This document shows positions 1 to 19,483 of a DNA stretch of 64,000 nt, piece after piece. A model generated the notes under the pieces. It had not been told where the DNA came from and ran no database searches. It saw only the letters and a program-made list of their open reading frames with translations. Each line of letters begins with the position of its first letter. Within the stretch, counting starts at the first letter, position 1. The stretch lies in the NCBI GenBank assembly GCA_016806645.1, contig JACSYO010002166.1, positions 2,694,496 through 2,758,495 on the forward strand, given 5' to 3'. Source of the DNA: Ophiodon elongatus (taxonomy: Eukaryota; Chordata; Actinopteri; Perciformes; Hexagrammidae). The position numbers were made by a program, and so were the translations under genes.

Positions 1-2740
1 ATCTTTTCTTGATGCTACAACTTGGCACTAAACGGCTCTTATGGCGACTATACCAGACAAAACTTGTGACAAAGCTGTAACCAAGGCTCCACCAAAAGTT
101 CCCGAATAAACTTTTCATAACAACATTTTCAGTTCTTCCATAGTGTCTGCATTCCTGGAAATTGACCACACAGAAACTAAAACTGCTACCGAGTTTGGAA
201 GTGGCAGATTATTTATACCAGAATAAAGAAGGTTGTTTAAACCATGGTTAAATGTTAACATGTTAAACCCGAATCACAAAAGGTTCATTTTTGTGTGCTG
301 AGGCCCCCGGCTCCCCACCACCAGACGACATTCATTTGCAGAGTTATGACCCTGGGGAGAGAGGGGCCCTCACCTTCAAAGCGGAGCACTGCGGCTACAA
401 AAACCCACCTCAGCAACCCCATTCTGCTCCCACCAAGTTGTGAAGCAAGACAGACCAGCAAAAGTTATTTTCTTCCCCCAGCCTGAGACCCTTAACCCTT
501 TGTTCCTGTCTGCTGTGTCCCCTGACAGAGGAAACTCCACATCCATGAAAAATTGCACATGGAAGGGAATCCAGATTGAAAGGAATTCCAGTGAGTGTTA
601 TTTTTTGGGAAACACTGCAAGATATATTTCCTATAGGCAGGTATCCATCATTCAACTCTCAACTCCACCAAAATACCGTATGTTTAAGTGTTAAATGTGT
701 TCCAGATGAGCAGGAAAGAAAGGTCATTGTAAAGCCCCTGCAGTCAGACCAGCAACATATGTAATGTCTACATGGGACCCATACTGAATATCTATCCTTT
801 CTGATCAGTTCAATGAAGGCGATACTTTTCTGTTTTATTGGGAAGATATTTGGGAGCCAGAGGTGGTCAAATTATCTATTCATTTAAAAGAAAAAAGCAA
901 GTATTAGACAAAAGTCTGAAAACACGTGTTCTTATCCTCGATCGTCTTATGGCTGCATCGAACTATCAATATATTGATTATCTTTTAGACAAAATTGTTA
1001 GAAAACAGTAAAAATGTTCGTCACAATTTCCCAAATCCCAAGGCGATGTCTTTAAATTGCTGGTTTTGTTTGACCAAGACTCCAGAAACAAAAGATATTT
1101 ACAGCATTTTAAAAAGAACCAAGGAACCTGTTGACTTGTTCCTGCTTTATGTTGTTCAACAACACATCTCCCCCTGTCTGGATATAATGTGTCAAGGAAA
1201 TAATGTGGAGTGAGCATGTGGATTATCTGTAGAAGCAGAGATTTCTAACGGAAACAAAGTCCTGATGTCCAAGGACTGAAAACTGGAAGGATGGGATACA
1301 TTTCGCTGCCACGACTCAGATCTGAGGAGAAACCGTGATCTTGTTTTTCCTGACCCATAACAAAAGCTTTTTCCACTTTATTACAACCAATTTCAAACAT
1401 GAAGTGATATTTGTAACTATAACTCAAAAAGCTGTGATTCATAAGCACTTTATTTCTGGTAAAAATGACCCTACTTCAACCATAATGAGCATGCTTGTGT
1501 TGTCACTACATTTAAGTTTCTAAAAACCTGTGATGTGTCCAGTGATTTATGTCCCAGTTGTGACTTTGCCGCCATGCAGGAGGTAACTGCTTTATATTCC
1601 AAAGTTGACTATGAATAATGGCGCAGTGAAGGCTGGAGACAGGGAACCAAAGCCTCCGACAAGATCGTTGCTCCACATACACGTTGTGTCTGCGTTATTA
1701 TCTGGTTTCCTGAGTCATTGCCCCACCCCCGTTGTGTCTTCAGTGCATCGTGACTCGTATCAGATTCTGAGGGGATTTTCTTTCAGTATAAGATGGTGTA
1801 TTCTACATTGCTGAATGAAATCCTTTTCCAGGAAAACTACGAGAAGCATACATTATTTTTGCACATTTGGCAATGTGGTGATTTCAATGGTGCGTAGTGT
1901 TTCCAGATATGCTGAAGGCTCAGGAGAGCAATAATGCAGCATTAACTCACACAGAGTTCGACATATTTCAGTACGTACATGAGTCCGCTAACACAGTTAA
2001 ATGCCTTCACTCCTAACACTGTTTCTCTGCTCTGGGATTGGTGTGCTAAGCCCTGAAAACATTTGTGTTTAGACCTTTACAGGTGGATATATCACTCAGT
2101 ATAATAGGATCAAGTGTGATTATCCTCATTTAATTGTGAGAGGTCAAAGGCTAAGGAGGGGGCTGTGGAGAACAAAGCACGGCTTTTTCACTGCTTTATA
2201 AACCAAAGATCTGGAAATCACTATATGGTTTAAACAAGAGACATACAGTATATCATCACAATAACAGAGACCAAACTTGTTGACAGGACATGGTTGATTT
2301 TAGAAATTGAAGAATGTTGAGAAAATGTGTGTGAAATTAGTTTGAAGATGTTTGCGGTTGTTGAGAATAAATTGGTTTTAATTGTGAATCAGCCAAGAAA
2401 TCTGCAATAAAATAATGCAACAATTTAAGATTTGACTGGCGTATATGTTTGGAGCTTTTGAGGGATTTCATGTTTTCTGCTTCTCCACACCAATGGCTGT
2501 ACTTCAGAAAGGAGATTTCTGGATGAATCCATGAGGCCCGTTGTGCTTTATTGTGCAGGAAATTGAACATTCATCCTTTTGTCTTCTTACCATAAAAAGA
2601 CCAAATTACTGTAAAATCTACGCACAGCATGATGTTATTGCAAAAAGCGAATAAAAGGAAACACACAAGCTCCCCCACCTTGCATGCAACCACAATGATG
2701 CTACTTACCTACTACGTATTTGGTTTGAAATAAAATAGGC
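1..2740. other. Non-coding flank downstream of dio3
   Basis: No reading frame here resembles a known protein, and no frame shows exon-like conservation with splice sites. The only structure I recognise is one dispersed repeat fragment near 950-1135. The rest is AT-rich unique-looking sequence. Confidence 0.6.
950..1135 (+). repeat. Fragment of a common teleost dispersed repeat (interior of a short inverted-repeat element)
   Basis: Contains the recognisable order: cacaatttcccaaatccca, then a stretch like ttcaaattgctggttttgt, then gaccaagactccagaaac and aaagatattta. The same order recurs inverted at 7842-8113 and in part at 36795-37020. I know it from memory as very common in percomorph fish; the exact family name is not assigned here. 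Confidence 0.6.
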
Positions 2741-2767
2741 CCGCAATGAAGAAGTAGATGAAAGCAT

Positions 2768-2773
2768 TTTATT
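2768..2773 (-). promoter_or_regulatory. Poly(A) signal AATAAA, probable dio3 mRNA end
   Basis: AATAAA on the minus strand 532 bases after the dio3 stop codon. It would put the cleavage site near 2745-2755 and give a 3' UTR of about 550 bases that contains the SECIS candidate. Confidence 0.55.
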
Positions 2774-2877
2774 GTATGAAAAATATATCCATAAAACGGA
2801 ACAATATTTACAAAACAGTTGCGCCATGCAGGGCAGAGAGCAGCACCTTCACGCGTGATCTCCAGTATGAAAAACAT

Positions 2878-2932
2878 CAGTATCGGTTCTCTGGATTCAG
2901 CCCGTTTAAAAACCGAACTTCACTATATACTG
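2878..2932 (-). promoter_or_regulatory. Candidate SECIS element in the dio3 3' UTR
   Basis: On the minus strand CAGTA and TACTG form a lower stem at the two ends. Inside are a GTGA quartet strand (2920-2923) and a GA strand (2883-2884). Twelve bases after GTGA comes an unpaired AAA (2905-2907) in the apical loop, the spacing expected for a SECIS. The upper stem pairs GTTC with GAAC and GG with CC across a three-base bulge, then T-rich pairs. It lies about 370-430 bases after the stop codon and about 100 bases before the AATAAA. The quartet starts with G instead of the usual A and the helix is imperfect, so this is the best candidate I could see, not a proven element. Confidence 0.55.
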
Positions 2933-3304
2933 ACGAGCAGAGTGATGCGCACATCTCAACGTCCTGCTGCTTCGTTAAAGGCGCATTTACACGAGGAGAA
3001 GAAATACAAATTAAAAAAAAAAAACTTTTGACACACAAAATACTTTTGTTCACAAAACAATAAAAAAGGTCCAGACAAACCTTTTTGTAGATGGATCCTA
3101 ACAGGACGTCTAGATGCCCAATATGACATGAAGGAGCCTACTGTAGCCTATAGTGCAGCCTACAATGTTGAACAAATTACTCAAAAATAAATACACTTAA
3201 CCCATTATTGACGGAGAAATTCTATCTAATTGGAGTTATAATACTGAAAAAATATGCAGCATTTTGTTTTCGTCATAGCAGCTATTACAAAGATGAGAAT
3301 GAAT

Positions 3305-4090
3305 CTAAACACTAATAACTAGATTACTGGATTTCTCCAGCGTTTCTCTGTATTGATCGAGCCAGTCTCTGAGCTCTGTGATCCGATACCCCTCGGGTCC
3401 TCTGCCACCCTGGTAAACTATCTTTCCCTCCTGCAGGATATAGAGTCTGTCGAAATAGGCTCCGTACGCAGCGTTGGAGGAGTTTTCCATACTGTCGACC
3501 ACGACCGGGCAGCCGGGCACCTCCAGGTGCATCAGCTGCGCAGCGTTCAGCCGGTCCTCCAGACACCGGTGTTTGGGGATCTGATAGGGCGCGTCGGTGC
3601 TCACCCAGCCGTCGGAGGGGTGCGCTTCCTCGATGTACACAACTACAGAGTCTGCTATGTCTGCGTTCTGCTGCACGACTCCCTGAAAAGCCTTCAGACG
3701 CGCCATGAACGGTGGTCAGGTGCAGCTGCCAAAGTTGAGGATGAGCGGTCTCTTTTCTTTTGCGTAATCGAGGATGCTGCTGCGCCGCTGATCCTCCAGC
3801 TGAACAACTTCGGTGTTGGGCGCTCCGTGTCCGAGATGCGCTGCCTTCAGAAAGTCCAGTTTATGGCCGTGCCACACAGCCTTGAGGGACTCAAGGCTGA
3901 AGAGACGATTGGAGTCCGATATGCACAGCGGAGGATCGATGGCATCGCCCTCCTGCTCCTTCATCCTGAAGAAAACCCTTCTCCTTATGCATAAAAAGTC
4001 AAGCAGCCAAAACATGACTGCTGCCATTAGAAACCGGGGCAGCAAGACGAGACAGACTATTGCATTTTTAATGGCTTTAATTGTATTCAT
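3305..4090 (-). CDS. dio3: Type 3 iodothyronine deiodinase, selenoprotein (dio3), complete, intronless
   Basis: Enzyme that removes iodine from the inner ring of T4 and T3, giving rT3 and T2, and so inactivates thyroid hormone. It is an integral membrane thioredoxin-fold selenoenzyme. The ATG is at 4088-4090, with an in-frame TAA three codons upstream, so no longer N-terminus is possible. An in-frame TGA at 3716-3718 divides the gene into 124 codons plus 136 codons in the same frame. It falls exactly where the family has selenocysteine: NFGSCT-Sec-PPFMARLKAFQ (Sec125). A hydrophobic membrane anchor spans about residues 9-35. The active-site histidines are H157 (EEAHPSDGW) and H174 (IPKHRCLED). 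The C-terminal half carries the SNAAYGAYFDRLY and QGGRGPEGY motifs typical of deiodinases. Total length is 261 residues, slightly short for the family. Vertebrate DIO3 is known to be intronless. Fish often carry two copies (dio3a, dio3b); I cannot say which this is. Ordinary gene callers will split it or truncate it at the TGA. Confidence 0.97.
3716..3718 (-). other. dio3: Selenocysteine (UGA) recoding codon of dio3
   Basis: TGA on the minus strand between Thr124 and Pro126. The protein on both sides is conserved deiodinase sequence in one frame with no indel, so this is recoding and not a nonsense mutation. The Sec residue is the catalytic nucleophile of the family. Confidence 0.96.
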
Positions 4091-4170
4091 TATGACTTAT
4101 AACTACCCGATGGTCTTATGCTGTGCCACGATCTTGTGGGTTGAAGTTGGGTTACTTGCAACTTCCCCTC

Positions 4171-4178
4171 TTTTTATA
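4171..4178 (-). promoter_or_regulatory. TATA box of dio3
   Basis: TATAAAAA on the minus strand about 80 bases upstream of the ATG. It predicts transcription starting near 4140-4150 and a short 5' UTR of 50-60 bases. A TATA-driven core promoter is also known for mammalian DIO3. Confidence 0.65.
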
Positions 4179-4204
4179 GCACCGGCAGATTTGAATGAAT
4201 CACA

Positions 4205-4214
4205 CCCCGCCTCC
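4205..4214 (-). promoter_or_regulatory. GC box upstream of the dio3 TATA box
   Basis: GGAGGCGGGG on the minus strand, about 30 bases upstream of the TATA box; an Sp1/KLF-type site by sequence. An AP-1-type TGAGTCA occurs a further 60 bases upstream (4271-4277). Function is inferred from motif and position only. Confidence 0.4.
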
Positions 4215-4329
4215 AAACTGGGGCCGAGGCCTCACATGGTGGGGATTACCTTCCGTCAACTCCACAGCTTTGAGTCACAGCCAAAAGCAAAGGGTGCGAC
4301 ACAGCAGCGAGTTGTTTAGAAGCTGTTAA

Positions 4330-11270
<6,941 letters not shown>

Positions 11271-12039
11271 TTGATCTTATTGTGTGGTCAAAATTCTTGA
11301 TAAATATAACTACAGATATTATCAAGCCTCAACTGTGTGTTGAGTCAAGATGTTCTGCTGCAGTGCTGAGGCATTTATTCCTAGATCCGTTTGCAGGAAC
11401 AGTGAAGTCAACATACATTTATCCTAGTTTGTTTGCTAGTAATGACCAGCTAGAAGTGAGGTGTGCTTCTTTTTCAAACACCCTTCAATTTATTGTTTTT
11501 TTTTTCTGTCTCCATGTTTGAAGTGTAGATAAGGTTAATGGGAGGTTTATGTGTTAACCAAAAACCCTAGGAGGAGAATCAAAGCACTGCTGTCCTCATA
11601 AGGTCATTGTGCACTCAACAGTGTTTAATAGGATGTGTTTTCTGCCCTGAGTTGTCTCTGCGGGATACCGCTAAAGCAGTGGGATAAACATCAACTGGCA
11701 GCGTTTGTGATGCTGGACAGGAAGGTGAAGCAAAACACTGAGATCTTCAGGCTAGCCGAGGGCAGAGTAGGTAGTAAACAAACTGAGACAACATTAACTA
11801 AGTTGCTCTGTAGAACGGGATTAGTTATGTAGGGTTTTTTTTTTTTTTTCTTTGAACAGCCGTTTGAAAGATTATGGCTATGTCAATTAACTGAAACCTA
11901 GTTCTAACATTTGTCAGTTGTTTTTCTAATGAGTTTATTTTGTAATATTCTTGTAAGTAATCAAAGCTTAAAATCACTGATCAAGATGAGAATTGAGAAT
12001 TTCTTTATGTAATTAATTGCCTTTCAATAAAATCATATA

Positions 12040-12315
12040 TAGAGATATTGTGATACACAATTGCATTGTCTTAATTGATAATACCAAGCACATACTAAGT
12101 CAAATTTATCAGGAAAGCGGATTATTTTGCACTAAAGTTAATAATTAAATGAGAAAATACTCAGTACTTTTCATTTGTTAAGTATTTAATTCACACAAGA
12201 GTATACTAAACCATGTGGTTTGTTTATTGAATTAGCAGAAAACGTGCTATATTGTGATATATATTGTTATTGAGATATGAAAAAACCTATATCATGAGAA
12301 GATTTTGACTATATT
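12040..12315. repeat. Probable diverged dispersed repeat rich in TATTGTGATA-type words
   Basis: Begins atatagagatattgtgatac and ends with atatcatgagaagattttga plus a gccctgccct tail. Words of this type recur at 18330-18660. It resembles teleost repeats with 'indeterminate ATAT' cores known to me, but family and ends are uncertain. Confidence 0.35.
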
Positions 12316-15300
12316 GCCCTGCCCTTGCTGAAACTTTCATTATTAATTAAAACAAAAAAATACTTTCCCAATTGATTGGTTAATCGTTTTATTGTTCTGG
12401 TAGCTGTTTAGAGACATACAGACTGAAGTGATCAACATTTCGACCGATCGTATGGGATAATTATACTAAAACATAATGACTCAAAGGCTCCCAGCAGGAT
12501 TCCCAAGACATTCTGAGAATCTGCAGGGACATTGAATCATGGGAAAGATTGGCAAGCTGGTGCTTTGTGATTTTTCAGTAGGCAGACAGACCAGGTGTGG
12601 GAATGTTACTTCCAGTTCAACATGATGGAAACACATCATTTGTTTCATTATTTAATTAACCCTAATTGTAATGAAATCATACTTTGATTTTTATAAATCT
12701 GCTTTTTAAATAAGTTATTTCACCTTTGTGGTGATATTTGATCCCATGCAAATTATGATTACTTTGCTTGATTGCCAACTATGTTAATACTGTGCATGTG
12801 TAACAGAATGTAAGAATAAGTTTTCAATTACATGTTTTCCTGACATGATTTACTACTTCGATCGGAGGCATGAACACATGGCAGAAAAGCATGACGTCGT
12901 CTTATTCCTTAAAAAAGGAAAAACAGCTCAAACATATATTTTGAGTTTCCTCTCGACACAACAATGAAATGTTTCGTCATCTATTCCCTAGTTGGTTTTC
13001 TGTCATGCGTAAAGTATCTGTGCATGGCTTTCTGTGGAATCAGAGCCGAATGAATAAACCTCTAAAGTGTCTAAAAGGCTGAATACAAGTAAGGAGGAGG
13101 AGATAATAACATGTTTCAAATCCACCAGAAATAGGGCTTACAATAATATGATGGTGTGGGTGGAGGATTGAAAAAGGTGCGTTTTAAAGGTTTTACAGGT
13201 TTTCGAGAGTTGCAAACATTTGGACTCACCAGTCAATTACTTGACATAAAGATGAATTACTGCGAGTCCAGCTGCTTTCGAATTGCAGATGTTTTATTCA
13301 AATTGACTTTAGCATATTTATGTCAAGTGAGAGAAATTGTTTCCTCTTCATAATATTTCATGATCTTTTTTTTTAAAAAGGGCTGAAATATAAAGCAAAG
13401 CATTAAAGAGGATTTTCACAGACTTGTCGCACATTACTTTATTCACCGTCATTCACAGCGGTGATTGATGGCTTTTATTTTCTCTCCCATCCGTCTCGTT
13501 TTCCTTATTTTACCCTCTCTCTTGCAAATCTGCAACTACACACCTCCTCCCTCCCCCGTAACCCTCCTCTCCTCTTCATTATTGCCTTGGCTTTGTGAGA
13601 CCCCCTGGTGAATCCTGGCATCACACTCCCCTTTCAAAAGGAATGAAAATGCAGCACTGGTCTGTGCCATCAGTTTACTCTGTTCCCCCTTTCATCTGCC
13701 TGGACATATTAAGACAAGACATGTGAAGCTCTGCAGCAGCTCCCACATGAATCAGTCTAAGCCCCCCAGTGAGAACGTGTGCTGGTCATTTCAGGTCCCG
13801 TTTCAGACGAGAGAGAGCGAGAGAGAGCGAGCCAGGGAGCGAGAGAGAGCTCAAATTAGAGGAATGAGAGGCAAGAGACAGAAAGACAAGTTCAAAAGAG
13901 ACAGAAAACAGGCCACATGCCCTCTCGCTCTTTCTGAGGACTCTTTCTACACAAAAAGGTAGAAGACATAGCAATAGTAACACAGGGAATGGCATTGAAG
14001 ACGTTTTGAATCCCTGTTTCCTAGAAATTTTGTTTCTATAGTAGGGATGGAAGTGATTAGTCTATTAAACATACCCTCGCTTATCTGTACCACAAATTCA
14101 TTGGTTAAACTTAATGTTTTATTACTGTGCACATATAAATGACATATTGACATGCTGTCTCAGCTGTGGAGAGAGCTGTGGCTCTCTGCTCTGAACTCAG
14201 TCACTCTTGAATCACTTCCACTCCATCGCACCCTCCCAGCCCCCGCCTGTTACCACCACCTCTTTCCCAAATAGCAGTTTGATCGACCGGATTGGCCAGC
14301 AGCATTATATCTTACTAGCTAGACAGCCAGCACGTACGAAGTAAAGCTAGCAACCTGGCATGCTGAACCAACTGTAATCAACGGAGCGGGCTAATAGCTA
14401 TTGTCTAATTAATCAAACTTGAATGCTAAAATATTAATAGTATAAGCAATGTCAAACCATGATTCTTCTTAGACCTCTGTCCCCACTAGCGTTTCATAAA
14501 ATATTGGCTACATCACACACCAGGTTTGTGAGGCGCATTCCTACTGGACATTGATTTCAGAGGCATTTAAAATATGATTAGGTTATTGAAAAATGTTATT
14601 TATTATTTCAAATGGCTGATATATGCAATATTTTTTCAGACAATGTGTAACCTTATATATTGTGTTCAACTGATTTGAGTGTCTAAGATTAAACTTACCA
14701 TAAAACCATTTAACTTACCCTATTCAATTAAAGCTTATAACACAATACCTAACATAAAACTACTGGGTTATTCACTCCTGAGCGCCTATGAGCATAATGC
14801 CCTCAATAAGCTAAGCTTGGGTATGGCTCCCTACATGGTAAACATCCAGAATGGATGACACCAGTACCTGATCCATCCAAAATAAAAGAAAATAGAGCAA
14901 TGTGGTTTAAGACAATGAGCAACAGGGTCTTAAACCAGGAGCACATTTTGTTTGTATTGTAAAGTACCAATAAGGCAAAGGGCGAGGTGTTTTGAATAAG
15001 GGCTTTGGAGCAATAAAAGGGAGGTTAAGAGGACCCGTGTTTAGCCGAGGCAGAGATAACTGGGAAAGAAACAGGCAAAGGGTCCACAAAAAGATGCTTG
15101 TATAGGCAAGAGGGAAGGAAGCCAACCGTGTTCACGGGGCTCTTAAGACAAAACTAGCACTATACACATGTAATTAGGGCTATGCCTAGCAGTGAATTGC
15201 AATAGAGATTGGAGAAGGAGAGGAAATATGTAAATACATGAGTACATACAGTATCGTGAGCACATATGGGATGTAATCAGGCTGAGACACTAGAATACCA

Positions 15301-16369
15301 TCATAGTGGATTTTTTTAAGTATTAATTAATCAATTCATTAAGTAAATAAATGCCCAATGCCTTCAACAGGCCCAAGCTGACATGCTGCCTTAATTCAGA
15401 AATAATGTAACATTTGCTCATTGTATAGGTAACTGAAATCCTGCTCTCTGTTTCTACCCTTTGCTTTGATTTAAATTAAACAAAACAGTAATCTCCCGTG
15501 CCTACTTTCTCCCTCCAACAAACTGGTTAATTGCAAAGTTGGCGTGCGTTATTATGGCTGATGGCGGAAAGGTGTGAGGGATAAGGTGTCACATACTTTT
15601 ATACTTTAATGATCCAATTATTGTTTAAAGCATGCTGGTCCACCTCCTCAACTCCCAAATGTTGATGTTTTGCTGTACCATTACATCAGTATATGTTTTC
15701 TGCCTTTATTTCTGAAAGAAACTTTTATTATTCAGAGAACTAGAAGAGGTTGCTTGTCAGGTCAGTGAGGATGGTCTCTTTGAGTTTGTTTTTCCAAAAG
15801 AGGAGCCCAGACAGGTGATCAACTCCAAAGCCAACAGTATTTTATGAGCTGTAAGACTAAAGAGAATGTAGTATCTCTCCAATAAGACTTTACTCAACAG
15901 TGTGTCTTACAAGAGAAGAGAGTTTCAGTCTGGCAAAAGCTGTTGTTGATGCCCTCTGCCTCCTACACAGAACTGAGAAACTTTTTGTTCAAATCATCAC
16001 ATCCTGACAGTCTGGTTACATAAGGAGTCAACACAAGTCCACTTTCAATTTGTGATTCCATATTTAATGTGTTTGTGGGGGAGGTGAGAGGTTTTTTTGA
16101 GGAGTAAACACCTACCTACGAACCAGCCAATGTGTTAGAGCTGTCTGGAGGGAAAATCAGAGAGCCATAAGGAAAGATGTAAACTCAGAAATTTGAGCCC
16201 AAGGCTTAGTGAGAGCATGTTAAGGGACAATAAAACTCAGGTTTCACAAAGCTCTTTGTAAGTCTTTACTTAACTATTAATTGCAGTTAATAATGTAATT
16301 AATTAATTATTATTTACATTAACGAACACATTTTAATTGAATTTGCTTCTATGAATACTGATTTTGTGT

Positions 16370-16790
16370 AGGCAGGTCTTGAATGTGTCTCGTGCTGAAT
16401 TGATTCCTCAAGATACTCAAGTAACTCGATTACTAAAAATGATTGATGCAAAAAGGCTTCGTCTAACCCCCCGCCCCTCCACACCAAATCCGGGGCGTGG
16501 GTTTTATAGTGCCGCTTGTCAACGTTGCACCGATTGACTTTAACAACAAATCTGTGTTGAAATCAACAGGAGGGGAGGTGTTAGCAGTTGGTGGGCAACA
16601 CGGTCCTGCTTGGCTAAATAACAGAGCTAACGTTAACAGAGGTTGCATTAAGTTACATTATGATGTGTTCAAGCTCTATTCTATTGGGACTATTAGGCGA
16701 AGGTATACTATTGTATATTTACCATTGCTAATCGGTACTTCTAAAGTAGTCGATAGCTGCAGTCAGATGTGTTAGAACAAGTGGGAAAAG
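16370..16790 (+). repeat. Probable dispersed teleost repeat
   Basis: Contains aagtaactcgattactaaaa followed by gatgcaaaaaggcttcgt and a C-rich block, then gggttttatagtgccgcttg and caacgttgcacc. I recognise this word order from repeats common in percomorph genomes. The 92-codon open frame inside it (16497-16775) has no known domain and is not proposed as a gene. Confidence 0.45.
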
Positions 16791-17661
16791 CATTACGTTT
16801 TGTTTTTTTTAGTAGATTGTGCATACCATTTACCTTAAGTTTGGAGTCAGTACTCAGAGTTGTTGTTATCACATTTCAATAACTCAAAACACAGCTGTTA
16901 TACCTGCTATTTTGCCCCAAGCACATTGACTATTTATGTTGCAGAAGGAAAATATCCGTAAAAACAAAACGGATATATTTTTGAATCAGGTTTTAAAGAC
17001 GGAGTATGCCAAGTTCAATATTGCGAAATAAGCCCTGACAAGGTGAGTTACTCCACAGATGAGAAGAAGAAAATAGAAAAACCTAGCTTCACCACATTTA
17101 CACATGGTAATAAAGTGCTATTTGAATCTGAATCTACAGTGCGATCAGGCCAGCCTGGCACACACTGTTATCAGATCTCAGCCTGAGTCTGTCAGATGTC
17201 CTTTGGTACCGTCTATACGGTGTTTCTGACATTTGTAAAGAAGTGCGTAGGTCATAACTCATTCTAAAAGTTTTGTTTTTGTTTTTTTTAAATCTACTCA
17301 GACATTATATTTCCTATCCATAGTGAAAAAAAAAAATCCCAGCTGCATGAATTGTTAGTATTCATTGATTCTGTTGCCTCCTGCAAAGAGTCATACAATC
17401 TGAGCCTCTCTGACTCACATGGAAAGTAAATACAGCCTATACAGTATCATGTATAAAGACCCCTAAGGTTGTCCAGGTAGCCAGCGGAATCAGATTGATT
17501 GAGACTGAGCGCTAGCATACTCTGCTAAATGTTGGCAACCAAATGTAAGCCTGCTGTAGCCATCTGGCTGCCATATTTCACCAAGTTATGGGGTTGGAGA
17601 CCATGAATATGATGACCAGTTTGAAAGAGGTCAACCAAAAGGGATACCGCATTTACGTCAT

Positions 17662-17693
17662 TGTTTGTTTATTTGTTTATTTGTTTATTTGTA
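17662..17693. repeat. Short TTTG/TTTA tetranucleotide tract
   Basis: Alternating tttg and ttta units for about 32 bases; simple repeat. Confidence 0.85.
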
Positions 17694-18329
17694 TCTGGTT
17701 TCACCTGTTAACAAACCAGTACTAATATGCAAAAAATAACTCTTCTTGGACCACAGTCCCCACTGCCGTTTTATCAAATATTACACCACACAACAAATAA
17801 AAAATACTGTGCATTTTACTCAGACCTTTAGTAAAATGAGCATTGAACATAACAGTTTCAATTGAAATGAAGGTAAAAAAATTCACATATGTAGGATTGG
17901 GATTAAGACAATAGTATGATGTCACTACACTAAGGTATTCCCATGAGCAGAATTCTTGCGTGTTGGCACGCAGGACTTCAACAATAAAGCTGTATGAATG
18001 AATGAAGAAAATCCTGCACAATGCTGCTGGAAAACACTATGTGTAATTTATATTAACCAACATTTGGGTTCCAAAAGGACCTTTACACATTATTCTTCAC
18101 TATTATTAAGCACAGTGAACTCTGTCCTGAGCTGTATGCACAATTGTATTTTGGGGTAATGGATTTTAAAGGTTAGAGAAGCTTGTGACAGGAAGGTTGG
18201 CAATTGGAGTCCAGTTTGTTAATGGCCATGAACTGACTGATAATGTAAAGTGTGATGTAAGGACATAAACACAATCTTCAAATGAAATTCCCCCAAAATA
18301 GATCAAATTTACCAATTTAGACAATGTGA

Positions 18330-18660
18330 GTGTATAACAATATCTCAAGATACGATTTCATCACGGTACGATTTCATTGGAAGACCAAAACTTTTCGCCC
18401 AGCTCTAGCCCCAATAATATACCAATTCACAGGTGAGTAATAAAAACATTGCCAAGTACCTCATATGTCACTCAAGCACATAAATAAACCCAGCAGTTCA
18501 ACATCTTAGTGATTTATTTGCCTGAGTGTACATTGTAATCTAGCATTATATCTATGTATTTATGAAATAAATAAGGGAGATTGAGCTCTATACATTCTTT
18601 TAATGCACTTTTTTGCGATATTGGCAATATAAATTTACCTCCAGTATCTTGCCTAATATA
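18330..18660. repeat. Probable dispersed teleost repeat
   Basis: Carries aacaatatctcaagatacga, a second gtacgatttcatt unit, and cgcccagctctagcccc. It ends with gcgatattggcaatataaa. This word combination is familiar from teleost dispersed elements. Ends are approximate. Confidence 0.4.
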
Positions 18661-19483
18661 GTAATCATATATCTATCCAAACAACATGTACTAACCGATC
18701 CTACTTGTTTGGCCAACTCCACGATGTGATAAATAAAAAAGATAAATGTAGCATCTCTTTGATCAAGCGTTTTATGGATAGACGGTGCAGAAACACCCTC
18801 TTTTCCCCATCATGTTGGATATAAATAACATCTGGACATCAATCATCAATCGTTTGTTCCTCTAGAACTACACAGAGAAGGCCACAGATCACAGATGTGA
18901 AGCATCAATATCCTGAGCTATAAAGTGTGACTATATAGCCTCTTGTACTCGCGTGGGGTTGTACATATTATTTAAATTTTGCTGGTGACTTATGACTGTC
19001 AGTATTATCATCATCATTTTGGACTTTGTTCAGGAGTAGTGTGAAGATATAACATACCTGTGTCCTGCAAACATAAAGTCAATGGGATTTAATGCTATGA
19101 TGCAATGCAGTATTTTTGGTTTTCCTGCTTCTTCTTTTGCACTGGTTGCCACGGAAATAAAGCCCCTTTTTTACATCCATGTCATCAGTGCACTTTTCAT
19201 TAGGAGTGAGATGACCGGATAGCTTTGCCTACTGTTTATACAACTTGGGTGTGCGTCAGTGTGTGTGTGTGTGCATCTGCATCTCTTGATTGACTGTAAC
19301 CCTCTGCGTCTCTGTCTGCAGCTCTGACTCTCCTTCCTCTGCCATGAATTCCAAATTACATTCCTCTCACATATTTAGACCTGATGTGAGTCCAACTTGA
19401 CATGGTCTCATCACAGATATTGCTTGTTGACATGCTGTGAGCAGGCAGGAGGCAATGGAGCAAAGCAAGCTAATGCTGGGCAG

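Noticed and set aside
3716..3718. Nonsense mutation making dio3 a pseudogene
   Set aside because: The TGA sits exactly at the conserved selenocysteine and the frame on both sides is intact and conserved.
3353..3994. 213-codon open frame on the plus strand over dio3
   Set aside because: It is the mirror of a GC-rich, codon-biased real gene. The deiodinase on the minus strand explains the DNA fully and the plus translation has no known domain. A non-coding antisense transcript (like mammalian DIO3OS) remains possible but is not shown.
13786..13995. Leu/Ser-rich frame resembling a signal peptide
   Set aside because: Composition of a GA-rich low-complexity stretch read on the minus strand.
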